Assembly (NCBI GenBank): GCA_035499555.1
Contig: DATJYO010000075.1
Span: 1 to 64,000 of the forward strand
Direction of reading: 5' to 3'
Length of the DNA: 64,000 nt
From: Bog-159 sp035499555
Lineage (GTDB): Bacteria > Acidobacteriota > Terriglobia > Bryobacterales > Bryobacteraceae
The notes below the pieces were generated by a model, which did no database searches, was not told the origin of the DNA, and saw only the letters and a list, made by a program, of their open reading frames with translations. A program made the translations under genes and the position numbers. This document shows positions 7,814-16,425 of this stretch, one piece after another (the first letter of the stretch is position 1; every line of letters begins with the position of its first letter).

Positions 7814-9421
7814 ATGGCGCCCACCACGCGATTCGGACCGTACGAGATCATACGCCCGCTGGGACGCAGCATGAACGACGTCTACCTGGCGCGCGATACG
7901 CGGGCCAACCGGCAGGCCGCGCTCAAACTGATCAAAGCGGGCAACGACGCGGTCTCGCGGCTGGTGATGGAAGCCGAACGGCGGGGCGCGGCCATCCAGC
8001 AGCGGCTGCGGGCGCTCGATCCGCGGGTCATCGAAGTCTACGACTACGGCGATCTGGAGGGATATTTCTTCGTCGCCATGCAGTACGTGGAAGGGCGCAA
8101 CCTGGCCGAGGTGCTGGCGCACGACGGCCGCATGAGCGCCATGCGCGCGGCGCACATCGCGCTGGAGATCTGCGGGCAGTTGCAGAAGTTTCACACGTTT
8201 CAGGCGGAGGAAGGCGGGGAGGCGCCGGTGGTGCACGGCGATATCAAGCCGTCGAACGTACACCTGGGACCGAACGAAACGGTACGGCTGCTGGACTTCG
8301 GGATCGCCAAGACGCTGCGGCCCAACCGGGATTTCACGTACCACAACTTCGGGAGTCCGGGCTACTGCTCGCCGGAGCGGCTGGACCGTTCGCTGGTGGA
8401 CCAGCAGGCGGACCTGTGGGCGGTGGCGGTGACGTTGTACGAAATGGTGGCGGGGCGCCCGCCGTACCAGGCGGAAGACACGCACAAGCTGGAGCAACTG
8501 ATTCAGTCGCGCCGTCCGCCGCGGGCGCTGCCGGCCAGTTGTCCGGCGCCGTTGAAGGCCGTCATCCGCAAAGCACTGGCGCCGGACGTGGCCCGGCGCT
8601 ACGCATCGGCGGCGCTGCTGGCCATGGATTTGAGGGCCTTTCTGGACGGCGCGGAGACGTTCGCGGAGCAGGAAAGGCGCGGCGGGTGGCGGCCGCATCC
8701 GACGCTGGAGGCGGGGCATGCGCCGGCGCCCGCAAAATCGCCGCGGGGCCGGGCGCGGCGGGTGGCGGCGCAGATCGGGCTGGGAACAGCCTGCGTTCTG
8801 ACGGGCATGCTGCTGTTCATCGGCACGAGTTTATCGTCGCGATATTGGACCGGCAGCCGCGAGGTACGCGCCAGCCTGGATTGGGATTTGTACCAGGATC
8901 TGGATTACCAGTTCGCGTTCCTGGGCGGGCTGTCGCCGGTGAACGGGCTGCGCGCAGAGTTGCGGTCCGCGTATCAGCGGGCGGCGGCGCAGGCGATTGC
9001 CCGCGGCGACTGGGGGAAGGCGGAGCCGTACCTGGCACACGCGGCGGTTTTGGGCGCCACGGATAAGCCGACGCGGGCGCGGCTGGCCTACGCCCGGGGG
9101 CATTTCGCGGAAGCCGCGGAACTGGCGCCGGAGTGGCCCGATCCGCACGTGGCGCTGGCGCAGATGAAACTGGCGCGGCCGGAGGAGGCGCGGGCCGAAA
9201 TGGAGACGGCCCAGCGGTTAGGATACAAGGCCACGGCGAAGGACACCTGGGCGATCGCGGATGCGTTTCGGGCGCGCGCGTTCGAGGAACTGGAAGCCGG
9301 GGACGTGGCGGCGGCGCGGAGCGATTTCGGGCAGGCGCGGGGCGTGTCGCCAGACATAGAGGTTCCGGACCTCGCGCCGCGCGCGCCGCGGCACAAGCCG
9401 AGGGTTCGCCGATGGCGCTGA
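7814..9421 (+). CDS. Membrane Ser/Thr protein kinase with shortened glycine loop and HGD catalytic loop
   Basis: 535 residues, starting 2 bp after the phosphatase. An N-terminal PknB-type kinase domain (about residues 5-275) is followed by a transmembrane helix near residues 320-340 and a ~190-residue extracytoplasmic tail with TPR-like helical repeats. Visible motifs: the AALKLI lysine, H141-G142-D143 with K145 (HGDIKPSN; canonical HRD), and D161-F-G with activation segment ending SPERL. The glycine-rich loop reads LGRSMNDVY, one residue shorter than usual and missing two glycines, so nucleotide binding may differ, although the catalytic Asp and DFG are intact. The context suggests control of the SEDS-PBP protein encoded next. 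Confidence 0.9.
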   Translation: MAPTTRFGPYEIIRPLGRSMNDVYLARDTRANRQAALKLIKAGNDAVSRLVMEAERRGAAIQQRLRALDPRVIEVYDYGDLEGYFFVAMQYVEGRNLAEVLAHDGRMSAMRAAHIALEICGQLQKFHTFQAEEGGEAPVVHGDIKPSNVHLGPNETVRLLDFGIAKTLRPNRDFTYHNFGSPGYCSPERLDRSLVDQQADLWAVAVTLYEMVAGRPPYQAEDTHKLEQLIQSRRPPRALPASCPAPLKAVIRKALAPDVARRYASAALLAMDLRAFLDGAETFAEQERRGGWRPHPTLEAGHAPAPAKSPRGRARRVAAQIGLGTACVLTGMLLFIGTSLSSRYWTGSREVRASLDWDLYQDLDYQFAFLGGLSPVNGLRAELRSAYQRAAAQAIARGDWGKAEPYLAHAAVLGATDKPTRARLAYARGHFAEAAELAPEWPDPHVALAQMKLARPEEARAEMETAQRLGYKATAKDTWAIADAFRARAFEELEAGDVAAARSDFGQARGVSPDIEVPDLAPRAPRHKPRVRRWR

Positions 9422-9446
9422 GCGCTCCGCCGAAGGTGGGCCGGCC

Positions 9447-12400
9447 ATGCCGGTAACCAGGAGCTGGGAGACGACGGCGGCGGCTCCCGCGCGGGCGCCG
9501 GCGGGTCCAGCGCCGATAGCCTGGCTGGCGGCCGCGTCGGTGGCTATCGTGGGCGGGTTGATCTTCGCCTATGTGGGCAAAACGCAGAGTCTGCGCGAGA
9601 CGGGGACGCTGAACCTCAATCGGGTTGAAAACGCGGACCAGCTTCTGCCTTATCTGGACGTATTTCAGAATCGCGAGGCGCGCACGTCCGCGGCCGCACG
9701 GACGCTTGCTTTTCTCCAAAAAACGCGTCCGCTGAAAAATGTCGGGACGCTGGCGCGCCTGCGCGAGGGCCGCAAGCCGTTGCTGCCGGTATCGAGGCTG
9801 AAGCCGATGCTGGCGGTGCGCACGTCCGCCGAGTTCCGACGCGAGCTGGTGACCTGGTCGGCGGTGTACCTGGCGGGCTTCTACCTGGTATGGTTTGCCT
9901 GGCGGGTGCGCGGCTTTGGCGGCGATCCCGCGATTCTGCCGGCGCTGCACCTGCTCTCGGGCATCGGGCTGATCCTGATGCTCAGCCTGCGCGATCCGCT
10001 GCGCGATACGTTGGAATTCCGCAAATTCGCACTGGGCGTGTTCCTGGGATGCCTTCTGTTGCTGCTGCCGCTGGTCCGCGCGTGCGACTACCGCCGGCTG
10101 GCGGATTGGATCTACACGCCGCTGATGGCCGCTTTCGTTTTGTTTGGGCTGCTGCTGGGCTTCGGCACGGGTCCGGGGACCAGCGACAACAAGGTGAATC
10201 TGGGCCCGTTTCAGCCGGTGGAGATCATCAAGATCCTGGTGGTGCTGTTTCTGGCGGGATACTTCGCGCGCCACTGGGAGCGGCTGCGGGATCTGCGGCA
10301 GAAGGGACTGCGCCGGCTGGGCGTTCCGCGGCTGGCGCATGCGCTGCCGGTGGCCTGCGCTACCACGATCGCCATTCTGCTGTTTTTCGCGCTGAAGGAC
10401 CTGGGCCCGGCGCTGGTGCTGTTCTTTCTTTTTCTGACGATGTTTTCGGTGGCGCACGGGCGTCCGGGGCTGGCGATTCTGGGCATCGCGGCGATGATGG
10501 CGGCGGTGACGGCGGGATACCGGCTGGGCCAGCCGCACACGGTGGTCGACCGGATCAACATGTGGCTGTCGCCGTGGAATAACGACGTACACGGCGGCAA
10601 TCAACTGGCGCACGGGTTATGGGCGTTCTCGACGGGCGGCGCGTGGGGCTCGGGTCCGGGCTACGGCGATCCGGGGATGATCCCCGCGGGCAGCACGGAC
10701 CTGGTGCTGCCGGCGATCGGGGAAGAGTGGGGCTTCGCCGGCGTGGTGAGCGTGTTTCTGCTTTTCGGGTTCCTGATCTGGCGCGCGTTCCGCATCGCGC
10801 TGCGGGCGCTGTCGGATTACGCGTTCTTCCTGGCGCTGGGGCTGGCCTCGCTGCTGGCGTACGAGATGCTGCTGATCTCGTCCGGGGTGCTGGGCGCGCT
10901 GCCGCTTTCCGGCGTGGTGTCGCCGTTTTTGAGCTCGGGCAATACGGCGATGCTGGCGAATTTCCTGATCTTCGCGCTGCTGCTGGCGATCTCGGCGGGC
11001 AAGGCGTCGACTGACGGCCGGCCGTTGTTCCGGGCGCCGGTGCGCTGGTCGGGCGTGGTGCTGGCAAGCTGCGCGGCGGTCCTGGCCGGCTTCGCGGCGC
11101 GCTACCAGGTGTTTCAGGATCGCGATTACCTGGCGCGGGACGCGCAGGTATTCGAAGAAGACGGGGTGAAGCGCGCGCAGCACAATCCGCGCATCAATTC
11201 GATCGCGCGCGAAATTCCGCGCGGCGACATTTTCGATCGCCACGGGGTGCTGCTGGCGACCAGCAACTGGGAGGCGCTGGAGCAGCGGCGGGCGCAGTAC
11301 CAAGCGCTGGGCATCGATATCGACCAGGCCTGTCCGCGGCTGGATGCGCGCTATTATCCCTTCGGCGCGGCGGCGGTGCATTTTCTGGGCGATCTGCGCA
11401 CGGGGGAGAATTTCCACGCGCCGAACGCGTCGCTGGTGGAGCACGATGCCAACCGGCGCTTGCAGGGCTACCAATACTCCGAACTGGTGTCGCTGGTGCG
11501 GTATCGGCATGAGCCCGGGAATCCGGCGCTGCGCAGCCTGCTGGCGCGCGACCGGGACGTGCACACCACGCTGGACATCCGCCTGCAACTGCGGGCCGAC
11601 GAGATCCTGCGGCGGCACCTGGCGGAGGCGGACAAGGAGAAAGGCGCGGCGGTGGTGATGGATGCGCACACGGGCGACGTACTCGCCATGGTGAGCGTGC
11701 CGGAGCCGGCGCCGCCGGCGGCGCGCGCGTCGCCGCCATCGAACGACGAACTGCTCGACCGGGCGCGCTACGGCGAATATCCTCCGGGCTCGACGTTCAA
11801 GCTGGTCACGGCCATGGCGGCGTTGCGGCTGGACCCGGCGATGCGCAACAAGGCGTTCACCTGCCGGCGGCTGGGCGATGGGCGCGCGGGAGCCGTGGTG
11901 GCCGGCTTCCGGCGTCCGATCCGGGACGACATCAAGGATCGCGCGCACGGTACGCTCACCATGGAGCGGGCTATCGAAGTCTCCTGCAACGCGTATTTCG
12001 CGCAGTTGGGGACTTACCTGGTGGGCGCGGAGGCGCTTCAGCAGACCGCCGACCTGCTGGATATTTCGTCGGGCACGCCGGCGGAATTGAAGGCCACGCT
12101 GCCGTTTGCTTCGTACGGCCAGGGTCCGCTGCTGATCACGCCGTTCAAGATGGCGCGGGTAGCGGCGACCATTGCGGCGGGCGGCGCGATGCCGGAAGGG
12201 CGCTGGGAGACGGACGACTCCAACGCGCGCACGGAGGCGCCACGTGCCGTCGTGGCGGCGGAGCCGGCGGCGTTCATCGCCGGCGCCATGCGCAAGGTGG
12301 TGACCGACGGCACGGCGCGGCACGCCATGGCCGGAACGCCCGTCAACCTGGCCGGCAAGACCGGTACGGCACAACTGGGCGCGGGCGAGCCGCACGCCTG

Positions 12401-12569
12401 GTTCGCCGGCTTCGCGCCGTACGACGGGGATGCCAGCCACCGCATCGCATTTGCGGTGCTGGTGGAGCACGGCGGATACGGCGGGCAGGTGGCCGCGCCG
12501 ATCGCGCGTGAGATCATGGAAGCAGCGCAGCAGCTTGGACTCATCCCATCGTCTTCCGACCAGCCATGA
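9447..12569 (+). CDS. SEDS glycosyltransferase (RodA/FtsW) fused to class B penicillin-binding protein
   Basis: A single 1040-residue frame. Residues 23-43 form an extra transmembrane helix, followed by a ~90-residue soluble segment. About ten membrane spans (about 134-540) form a SEDS domain; Asp418 in STDLVLPAIGEEWG matches the catalytic Asp of RodA/FtsW peptidoglycan polymerases. A short pedestal follows with RGDIFDRHG, the class B PBP signature, then a transpeptidase domain with Ser782-x-x-Lys (GSTFK), S846-C-N and K971-T-G. So polymerase and cross-linker of peptidoglycan are in one chain, normally two genes (rodA and pbpA). AAGGTGG lies 7 bases before the ATG; the 3' end overlaps the next gene by 4 bases. 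It probably works in cell elongation or division at the membrane. Confidence 0.93.
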   Translation: MPVTRSWETTAAAPARAPAGPAPIAWLAAASVAIVGGLIFAYVGKTQSLRETGTLNLNRVENADQLLPYLDVFQNREARTSAAARTLAFLQKTRPLKNVGTLARLREGRKPLLPVSRLKPMLAVRTSAEFRRELVTWSAVYLAGFYLVWFAWRVRGFGGDPAILPALHLLSGIGLILMLSLRDPLRDTLEFRKFALGVFLGCLLLLLPLVRACDYRRLADWIYTPLMAAFVLFGLLLGFGTGPGTSDNKVNLGPFQPVEIIKILVVLFLAGYFARHWERLRDLRQKGLRRLGVPRLAHALPVACATTIAILLFFALKDLGPALVLFFLFLTMFSVAHGRPGLAILGIAAMMAAVTAGYRLGQPHTVVDRINMWLSPWNNDVHGGNQLAHGLWAFSTGGAWGSGPGYGDPGMIPAGSTDLVLPAIGEEWGFAGVVSVFLLFGFLIWRAFRIALRALSDYAFFLALGLASLLAYEMLLISSGVLGALPLSGVVSPFLSSGNTAMLANFLIFALLLAISAGKASTDGRPLFRAPVRWSGVVLASCAAVLAGFAARYQVFQDRDYLARDAQVFEEDGVKRAQHNPRINSIAREIPRGDIFDRHGVLLATSNWEALEQRRAQYQALGIDIDQACPRLDARYYPFGAAAVHFLGDLRTGENFHAPNASLVEHDANRRLQGYQYSELVSLVRYRHEPGNPALRSLLARDRDVHTTLDIRLQLRADEILRRHLAEADKEKGAAVVMDAHTGDVLAMVSVPEPAPPAARASPPSNDELLDRARYGEYPPGSTFKLVTAMAALRLDPAMRNKAFTCRRLGDGRAGAVVAGFRRPIRDDIKDRAHGTLTMERAIEVSCNAYFAQLGTYLVGAEALQQTADLLDISSGTPAELKATLPFASYGQGPLLITPFKMARVAATIAAGGAMPEGRWETDDSNARTEAPRAVVAAEPAAFIAGAMRKVVTDGTARHAMAGTPVNLAGKTGTAQLGAGEPHAWFAGFAPYDGDASHRIAFAVLVEHGGYGGQVAAPIAREIMEAAQQLGLIPSSSDQP

Positions 12570-13363
12570 ACCTTTCCGATTTTCTTGAAAAATTCGGCCA
12601 TGCGGTTTTCGAGGCGCCGTTCGCTCCAGGACAGGCCAGCGAGCCGCCGGAAGTGGCCGAGATACGCATCGCGATTCTGGACCAGGTGCGCGCCAAGAGC
12701 TATCGCTCGGGCGGAAAGCGGGTGTTCCCGTCGAACACGGTCCACATTCACGCGCGGGGCATCGAAGACAGCCGCGCGCCGCTGTTCAACGGCAAATTCT
12801 TCCGGCAGTATTTCGAGCAGGAGCTGCGCCATCACCTGGACAAGCAGGAGATCCGGTATCCGGAGGATCTGCACGTGGACGTGCACGTGATGCGGGAACT
12901 GCCCAGGCCGGGCGAGCAGTGGGTGTGGGTCGAAGTGGAGTCACAGGACCGTGCCGCGGTGGCGCCGCGGCGTCCGGCGCGGCTGGTAGTGATCGAGGGC
13001 AAGGCCAACGAAGCCGAGATTACGCTCTCCAAGGCACGCACGAACATCGGCCGCACGGTAGACGTGTACCGCGCGGAGGGCCTGTTCCGGCGCAACGACC
13101 TGGCCTTCACGGAAGATACCGAGATCAACCGCACGGTTTCGCGGGAGCACGCCCACATCCGGTACGACAAGGCCGCGGGCGAGTACCGGCTATTTAACGA
13201 TCGCTGGTATGCGCGCGACGAAGCCGGTTCGCCGGCGCCGGCCACCTGGATCGTGCGGGACGGCCTGAGTCACGAAGTACACCGCACGGCGCGCGGCACG
13301 CGGCTGGAGCCGGGCGACGAGATTCATTTCGGCAAAGCCGTGGTGCGATTCCAAACCAAGTAA
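12566..13363 (+). CDS. Second FHA-domain protein with FhaA-like N-terminal region
   Basis: 265 residues, ATGA overlap with the SEDS-PBP gene, so probably translationally coupled. The N-terminal half (about residues 1-125; FPSNTVHIHARGIED, then helices FFRQYFEQELRHHLDKQ) resembles a DUF3662-type fold like the first FHA protein. The C-terminal half is a forkhead-associated domain: NIGRT, INRTVSREHAHI, and a closing GDEIHFGKAVVRF. The usual NGT segment is replaced by a longer insertion with GSPAPATWIV. In actinobacteria, FHA partners of this locus bind kinase-phosphorylated wall proteins such as MviN; the same logic is inferred here. Cytoplasmic; last gene of the operon. Confidence 0.85.
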   Translation: MNLSDFLEKFGHAVFEAPFAPGQASEPPEVAEIRIAILDQVRAKSYRSGGKRVFPSNTVHIHARGIEDSRAPLFNGKFFRQYFEQELRHHLDKQEIRYPEDLHVDVHVMRELPRPGEQWVWVEVESQDRAAVAPRRPARLVVIEGKANEAEITLSKARTNIGRTVDVYRAEGLFRRNDLAFTEDTEINRTVSREHAHIRYDKAAGEYRLFNDRWYARDEAGSPAPATWIVRDGLSHEVHRTARGTRLEPGDEIHFGKAVVRFQTK

Positions 13364-13430
13364 TCCAGCAACCGACCGGTTGTCGTAATCATCTACAGAG
13401 TGTTACATTCTGTTATCCTGGATTCATACT

Positions 13431-14153
13431 TTGCGATCTGATCCGAAGCTTCATTTGATCTGTGTCTTATTCTGTTCCGCAGGCGTAGTGTGCGCGGCGA
13501 CCGCATCGGCCCCCGATGCGATTGTGGAGAACTATCGCCTGGCGGCCGAGCAACAGCAGCACGCGCTGCAAGGCGCGTCCATGGAAGTGGAGATTCATGC
13601 TTCCCTGCCCAAGCTCCACAAGCGAGGCAGTTTACACGCCCTGCGACACATTTCGCGGCTGGGGCGGATTACTTATGACGCGCTGCACTTCGAAGGTGAC
13701 AATACCGTCAAAAATCACGTCATAGCCAAGTACTTATCGGCCGAAGCGGAAGCCCAGAACGAAGGATCCGACTCATTTGCGGTTACGCCGGTCAACTATA
13801 AATTCAAGTACAAGGGCGTGCGCCAGTACCAAGGAGAGACGGCGCACGTTTTTGCAGTGACGCCGCGGCACAAGCACATCGGCCTGTTTAAGGGCGAGAT
13901 CTGGATCGCCGCCGATTCGTCGGCGGTGTTGCGGGAATCCGGCCGGCTGGTGAAGATGCCGTCGCTGTTTCTGAAGCACGTGCAGTTCGACAGGGAGTAC
14001 GAGGTGCGGGACGGTATTTCCATTCCGCGGCAGCTTCACACCGTGGTGCAGACGCGGCTGGTCGGCCCGGCCGAACTCACCATCGATTTCGAGAATGTCT
14101 CGTTAGCGGGCGCCTCCAAAAACGCTAGTATAGGAAACATAGGCAGCGAGTAA
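13431..14153 (+). CDS. Secreted protein of unknown function, LolA/RseB-like fold possible
   Basis: 240 residues from a TTG start at 13431; the ribosome-binding site is weak. Residues 7-27 form a signal peptide with cleavage near ATASA. The mature part alternates short beta strands with basic turns and ends in a segment (GEIWIAADSSAVLRESGRL, then DGISIPRQLH) that resembles outer-membrane lipoprotein carrier or MucB/RseB-like sheets seen in many acidobacterial secreted proteins. That resemblance is weak and by eye only. It lies 23 bp before hpnJ and might be co-transcribed with it, which would suit a lipid-binding periplasmic protein, but this is speculation. Confidence 0.6.
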   Translation: MRSDPKLHLICVLFCSAGVVCAATASAPDAIVENYRLAAEQQQHALQGASMEVEIHASLPKLHKRGSLHALRHISRLGRITYDALHFEGDNTVKNHVIAKYLSAEAEAQNEGSDSFAVTPVNYKFKYKGVRQYQGETAHVFAVTPRHKHIGLFKGEIWIAADSSAVLRESGRLVKMPSLFLKHVQFDREYEVRDGISIPRQLHTVVQTRLVGPAELTIDFENVSLAGASKNASIGNIGSE

Positions 14154-14176
14154 GCCTCCGCGCCGGGTTACTACCG

Positions 14177-15649
14177 ATGAAAACACTGTTTCTGAATCCG
14201 CCCTCTTTCGAGGGCTTCGATGGCGGCGCCAGTTCGCGCTGGCCGGCCACGCGGGAAATCGAATCCTACTGGTATCCGGTGTGGCTGTGCTATCCCGCCG
14301 GCATGCTGCCCGACAGCAAAGTGGTGGACGCGCCGCCGCACAAGATCTCCATCGAACAGACCGTGGCCCTGGCCAAGGATTTCGAGCTGCTGGTGCTGTT
14401 CACTTCCACGCCCGGATTCCACGTGGACGTGAAGATGGCGGAGATGATGAAGGACTCCAACTCCCGGCTGAAGGTGGCCTTCGTGGGTCCGCCGGTGACC
14501 GTGGAGCCGGAAAAATCACTGCGCACTTCGCCGGCGATCGATTTCGTGGTCCGCCGCGAGTTCGATTACCAGATCGTGGACTATGCCAAGGGCAAGCCGC
14601 TGGAAGAGATTCCGGGGGTCAGCTTCCGCAAGAACGGGCACATCGTGAACAATCCGGAACGGCCGGCGATCGAGAATCTGGACGAGTTGCCGTGGGTCAC
14701 GAAAGTGTACCAGCGGGACCTGGACGTGCGGCGGTACAACGTTCCCTTCCTGCTGAATCCGTACATTTCGCTGTACACGTCGCGCGGGTGCCCGGCCATG
14801 TGTACGTTCTGCCTGTGGCCGCAGACGCATTCGGGCCACCGCTGGCGGCTGCGCTCGTCCGACGACATCGCGCGCGAAGTGGCTTTTGCCAGGGAAGCGT
14901 TTCCGTACGTCAAAGAGATCTTCTTCGACGACGACACGTTCAATTATCAGAAGGCGCGCACCATCGAACTTTGCAAGAAGCTGAAGCCGCTGAATTTCAC
15001 CTGGTCATGCACGTCGCGGGTGACCACGGATTACGAGACGCTGAAGGCCATGAAGGAAGCCGGCTGCCGGCTGCTGATCGTGGGGTATGAATCGGGCGAG
15101 CAGCAGATCCTGAAGAACATCAAGAAGGGCGCCACGGTGGACATGGCGATCCGCTTCACGGACAACTGCAAGAAACTGGGGCTGGTGGTGCACGGCGATT
15201 ATATTATCGGCCTGCCGGGCGAGACGCGCGAGAGCATCCGCAAGACCATCGATTTCGCCAAGCGGCTGGATACGGAGACCATCCAGGTTTCGATCGCGCA
15301 TCCGTATCCGGGCACGGAGTTCTACGATTACGTGAAGAACAACGGCCTGATCACCATCGACGCCATGACCGACGAGACCGGGCACCAGCTTCCCAACATC
15401 ACGTATCCGGGGCTGGATCGCGGCGAACTGGTGGACTGGGTGGAGCGCTTCTACGGTGAATATTATTTCCGGCTGCGGGTAATCTGGCGGGTGGTGCGCA
15501 AGGCGATCTTCGACGGCGACGAGCGCAAGCGCCTGTCGAAAGAGGCGCGCGAGTACCTGGCGCTGCGCTCCAAGCGCAAGAAATTCGTGGCCGCCGCGCG
15601 CAAGACCGAGAGCCGGCCGGTGGAAGTCACGGCCGGGTCCGGTGACTAG
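14177..15649 (+). CDS. hpnJ: Hopanoid-associated radical SAM protein HpnJ
   Basis: 490 residues with an N-terminal cobalamin-binding-like domain (about 1-150) and a radical SAM domain whose cluster ligands are Cys205, Cys209 and Cys212 (GCPAMCTFC). The opening motif MKTLFLNPPSFEGFDGGASS is diagnostic of HpnJ. HpnJ is implicated in forming the cyclitol-ether head group of extended hopanoids from the glucosamine-bearing precursor. The downstream hpnI supports this. GxxGET-type residues (GLPGETRES) and a HPYPGT motif complete the B12-radical SAM fold. No strong ribosome-binding site is seen before the ATG. No squalene-hopene cyclase, hpnH or hpnG is in the window, so the rest of the pathway must be elsewhere. 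Confidence 0.92.
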   Translation: MKTLFLNPPSFEGFDGGASSRWPATREIESYWYPVWLCYPAGMLPDSKVVDAPPHKISIEQTVALAKDFELLVLFTSTPGFHVDVKMAEMMKDSNSRLKVAFVGPPVTVEPEKSLRTSPAIDFVVRREFDYQIVDYAKGKPLEEIPGVSFRKNGHIVNNPERPAIENLDELPWVTKVYQRDLDVRRYNVPFLLNPYISLYTSRGCPAMCTFCLWPQTHSGHRWRLRSSDDIAREVAFAREAFPYVKEIFFDDDTFNYQKARTIELCKKLKPLNFTWSCTSRVTTDYETLKAMKEAGCRLLIVGYESGEQQILKNIKKGATVDMAIRFTDNCKKLGLVVHGDYIIGLPGETRESIRKTIDFAKRLDTETIQVSIAHPYPGTEFYDYVKNNGLITIDAMTDETGHQLPNITYPGLDRGELVDWVERFYGEYYFRLRVIWRVVRKAIFDGDERKRLSKEAREYLALRSKRKKFVAAARKTESRPVEVTAGSGD

Positions 15650-15655
15650 CCGGGA

Positions 15656-16066
15656 ATGAATGCGCAAGCGGCGCGGCTGGCGTGGAAGACCCGGTTGTTC
15701 CTGACGCTGGTGGTGCTCAGCAGCCTGGCCGGCGATTTCTCGTTGAGCTGCGGGATGCGGCAGGTAGGGCCGACGGTCACGCTGTCGCCCATGGCGTACG
15801 TGCGGGCGGTGCTGAATCCGCTGGTAGCGCTGGGCATCCTGCTGCTGATCCTGTGGTTGTTCCTGCGCATGGCGCTGCTGAGTTGGGCGGACCTGAGTTA
15901 CGTACTGCCGGTCACCTCGATCGGCTATGTGCTGGCGGCGCTGGCGGGGCGGATGTTGTTACACGAGAACATCTCGGCCTGGCGGTGGACCGGCATTCTG
16001 CTGATCGCCGGCGGCGTGACGCTAGTGACGCGAACGGGCGCGCAGCGGTCCGGGGCCGCGGCATGA
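15656..16066 (+). CDS. SMR/EamA-type four-helix membrane protein, first of a pair
   Basis: 136 residues, 6 bp after hpnJ. Four hydrophobic helices in the small-multidrug-resistance arrangement, with a conserved pattern LSWADLSYVLPVTSIGYVLAAL and a closing WTGILLIAGGVTLVT typical of SMR/EamA half transporters. The Glu of drug-exporting EmrE (helix 1) is not evident; helix 1 has Asp in SLAGDFSLSCG. The 3' end overlaps the next SMR gene by 4 bases (ATGA), suggesting an obligate heterodimer, as in ArnE/ArnF, which flip a lipid-linked aminosugar. Located between two hopanoid head-group genes, it may move a hopanoid intermediate; this is inference. Confidence 0.85.
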   Translation: MNAQAARLAWKTRLFLTLVVLSSLAGDFSLSCGMRQVGPTVTLSPMAYVRAVLNPLVALGILLLILWLFLRMALLSWADLSYVLPVTSIGYVLAALAGRMLLHENISAWRWTGILLIAGGVTLVTRTGAQRSGAAA

Positions 16067-16425
16067 GATGGCTGCTGGTAGCGGTGATCGCGGCGGCCAC
16101 GACGATCGGGGACGTGGCGCAGGCGGCGGCTATGCGGCGTCACGGGGAAGTGCGCGATTTCCGTCCGGGTGCGCTCCGCCGGCTGCTGGCCCTGCTGGCG
16201 CGGAATAAGTTGATTATCGCGTCCGTGGCGGCCCTGGCGATTTCGTTTTTCGCTTTCATCGCGCTGCTCTCGGTGGCCGATCTGAGCTTTGCGGTGCCGG
16301 CCACCGCCGCCAGTTACGTATTGGAGACCGTGCTGGCCAAGCACCTGTTGAAGGAGCCGGTCACCGCCGGACGCTGGGTAGGCGCTACACTAGTGGCCTG
16401 CGGCGTCCTGCTGCTTTCGAAGTGA
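16063..16425 (+). CDS. SMR/EamA-type four-helix membrane protein, second of a pair
   Basis: 120 residues starting at the ATG that overlaps the previous stop. It has four hydrophobic helices, with SVADLSFAVPATAASYVLETVLAKHLLKEPVTAGRW matching the same segment in its partner (LSWADLSYVLPVTSIGYV), so the two are homologous halves. The first helix is followed by a basic loop (AMRRHGEVRDFRPG) not found in the partner. The 3' end overlaps the GTG of hpnI by 4 bases, so all three genes are probably translated in a coupled way. Specific substrate unknown; see partner. Confidence 0.85.
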   Translation: MRWLLVAVIAAATTIGDVAQAAAMRRHGEVRDFRPGALRRLLALLARNKLIIASVAALAISFFAFIALLSVADLSFAVPATAASYVLETVLAKHLLKEPVTAGRWVGATLVACGVLLLSK

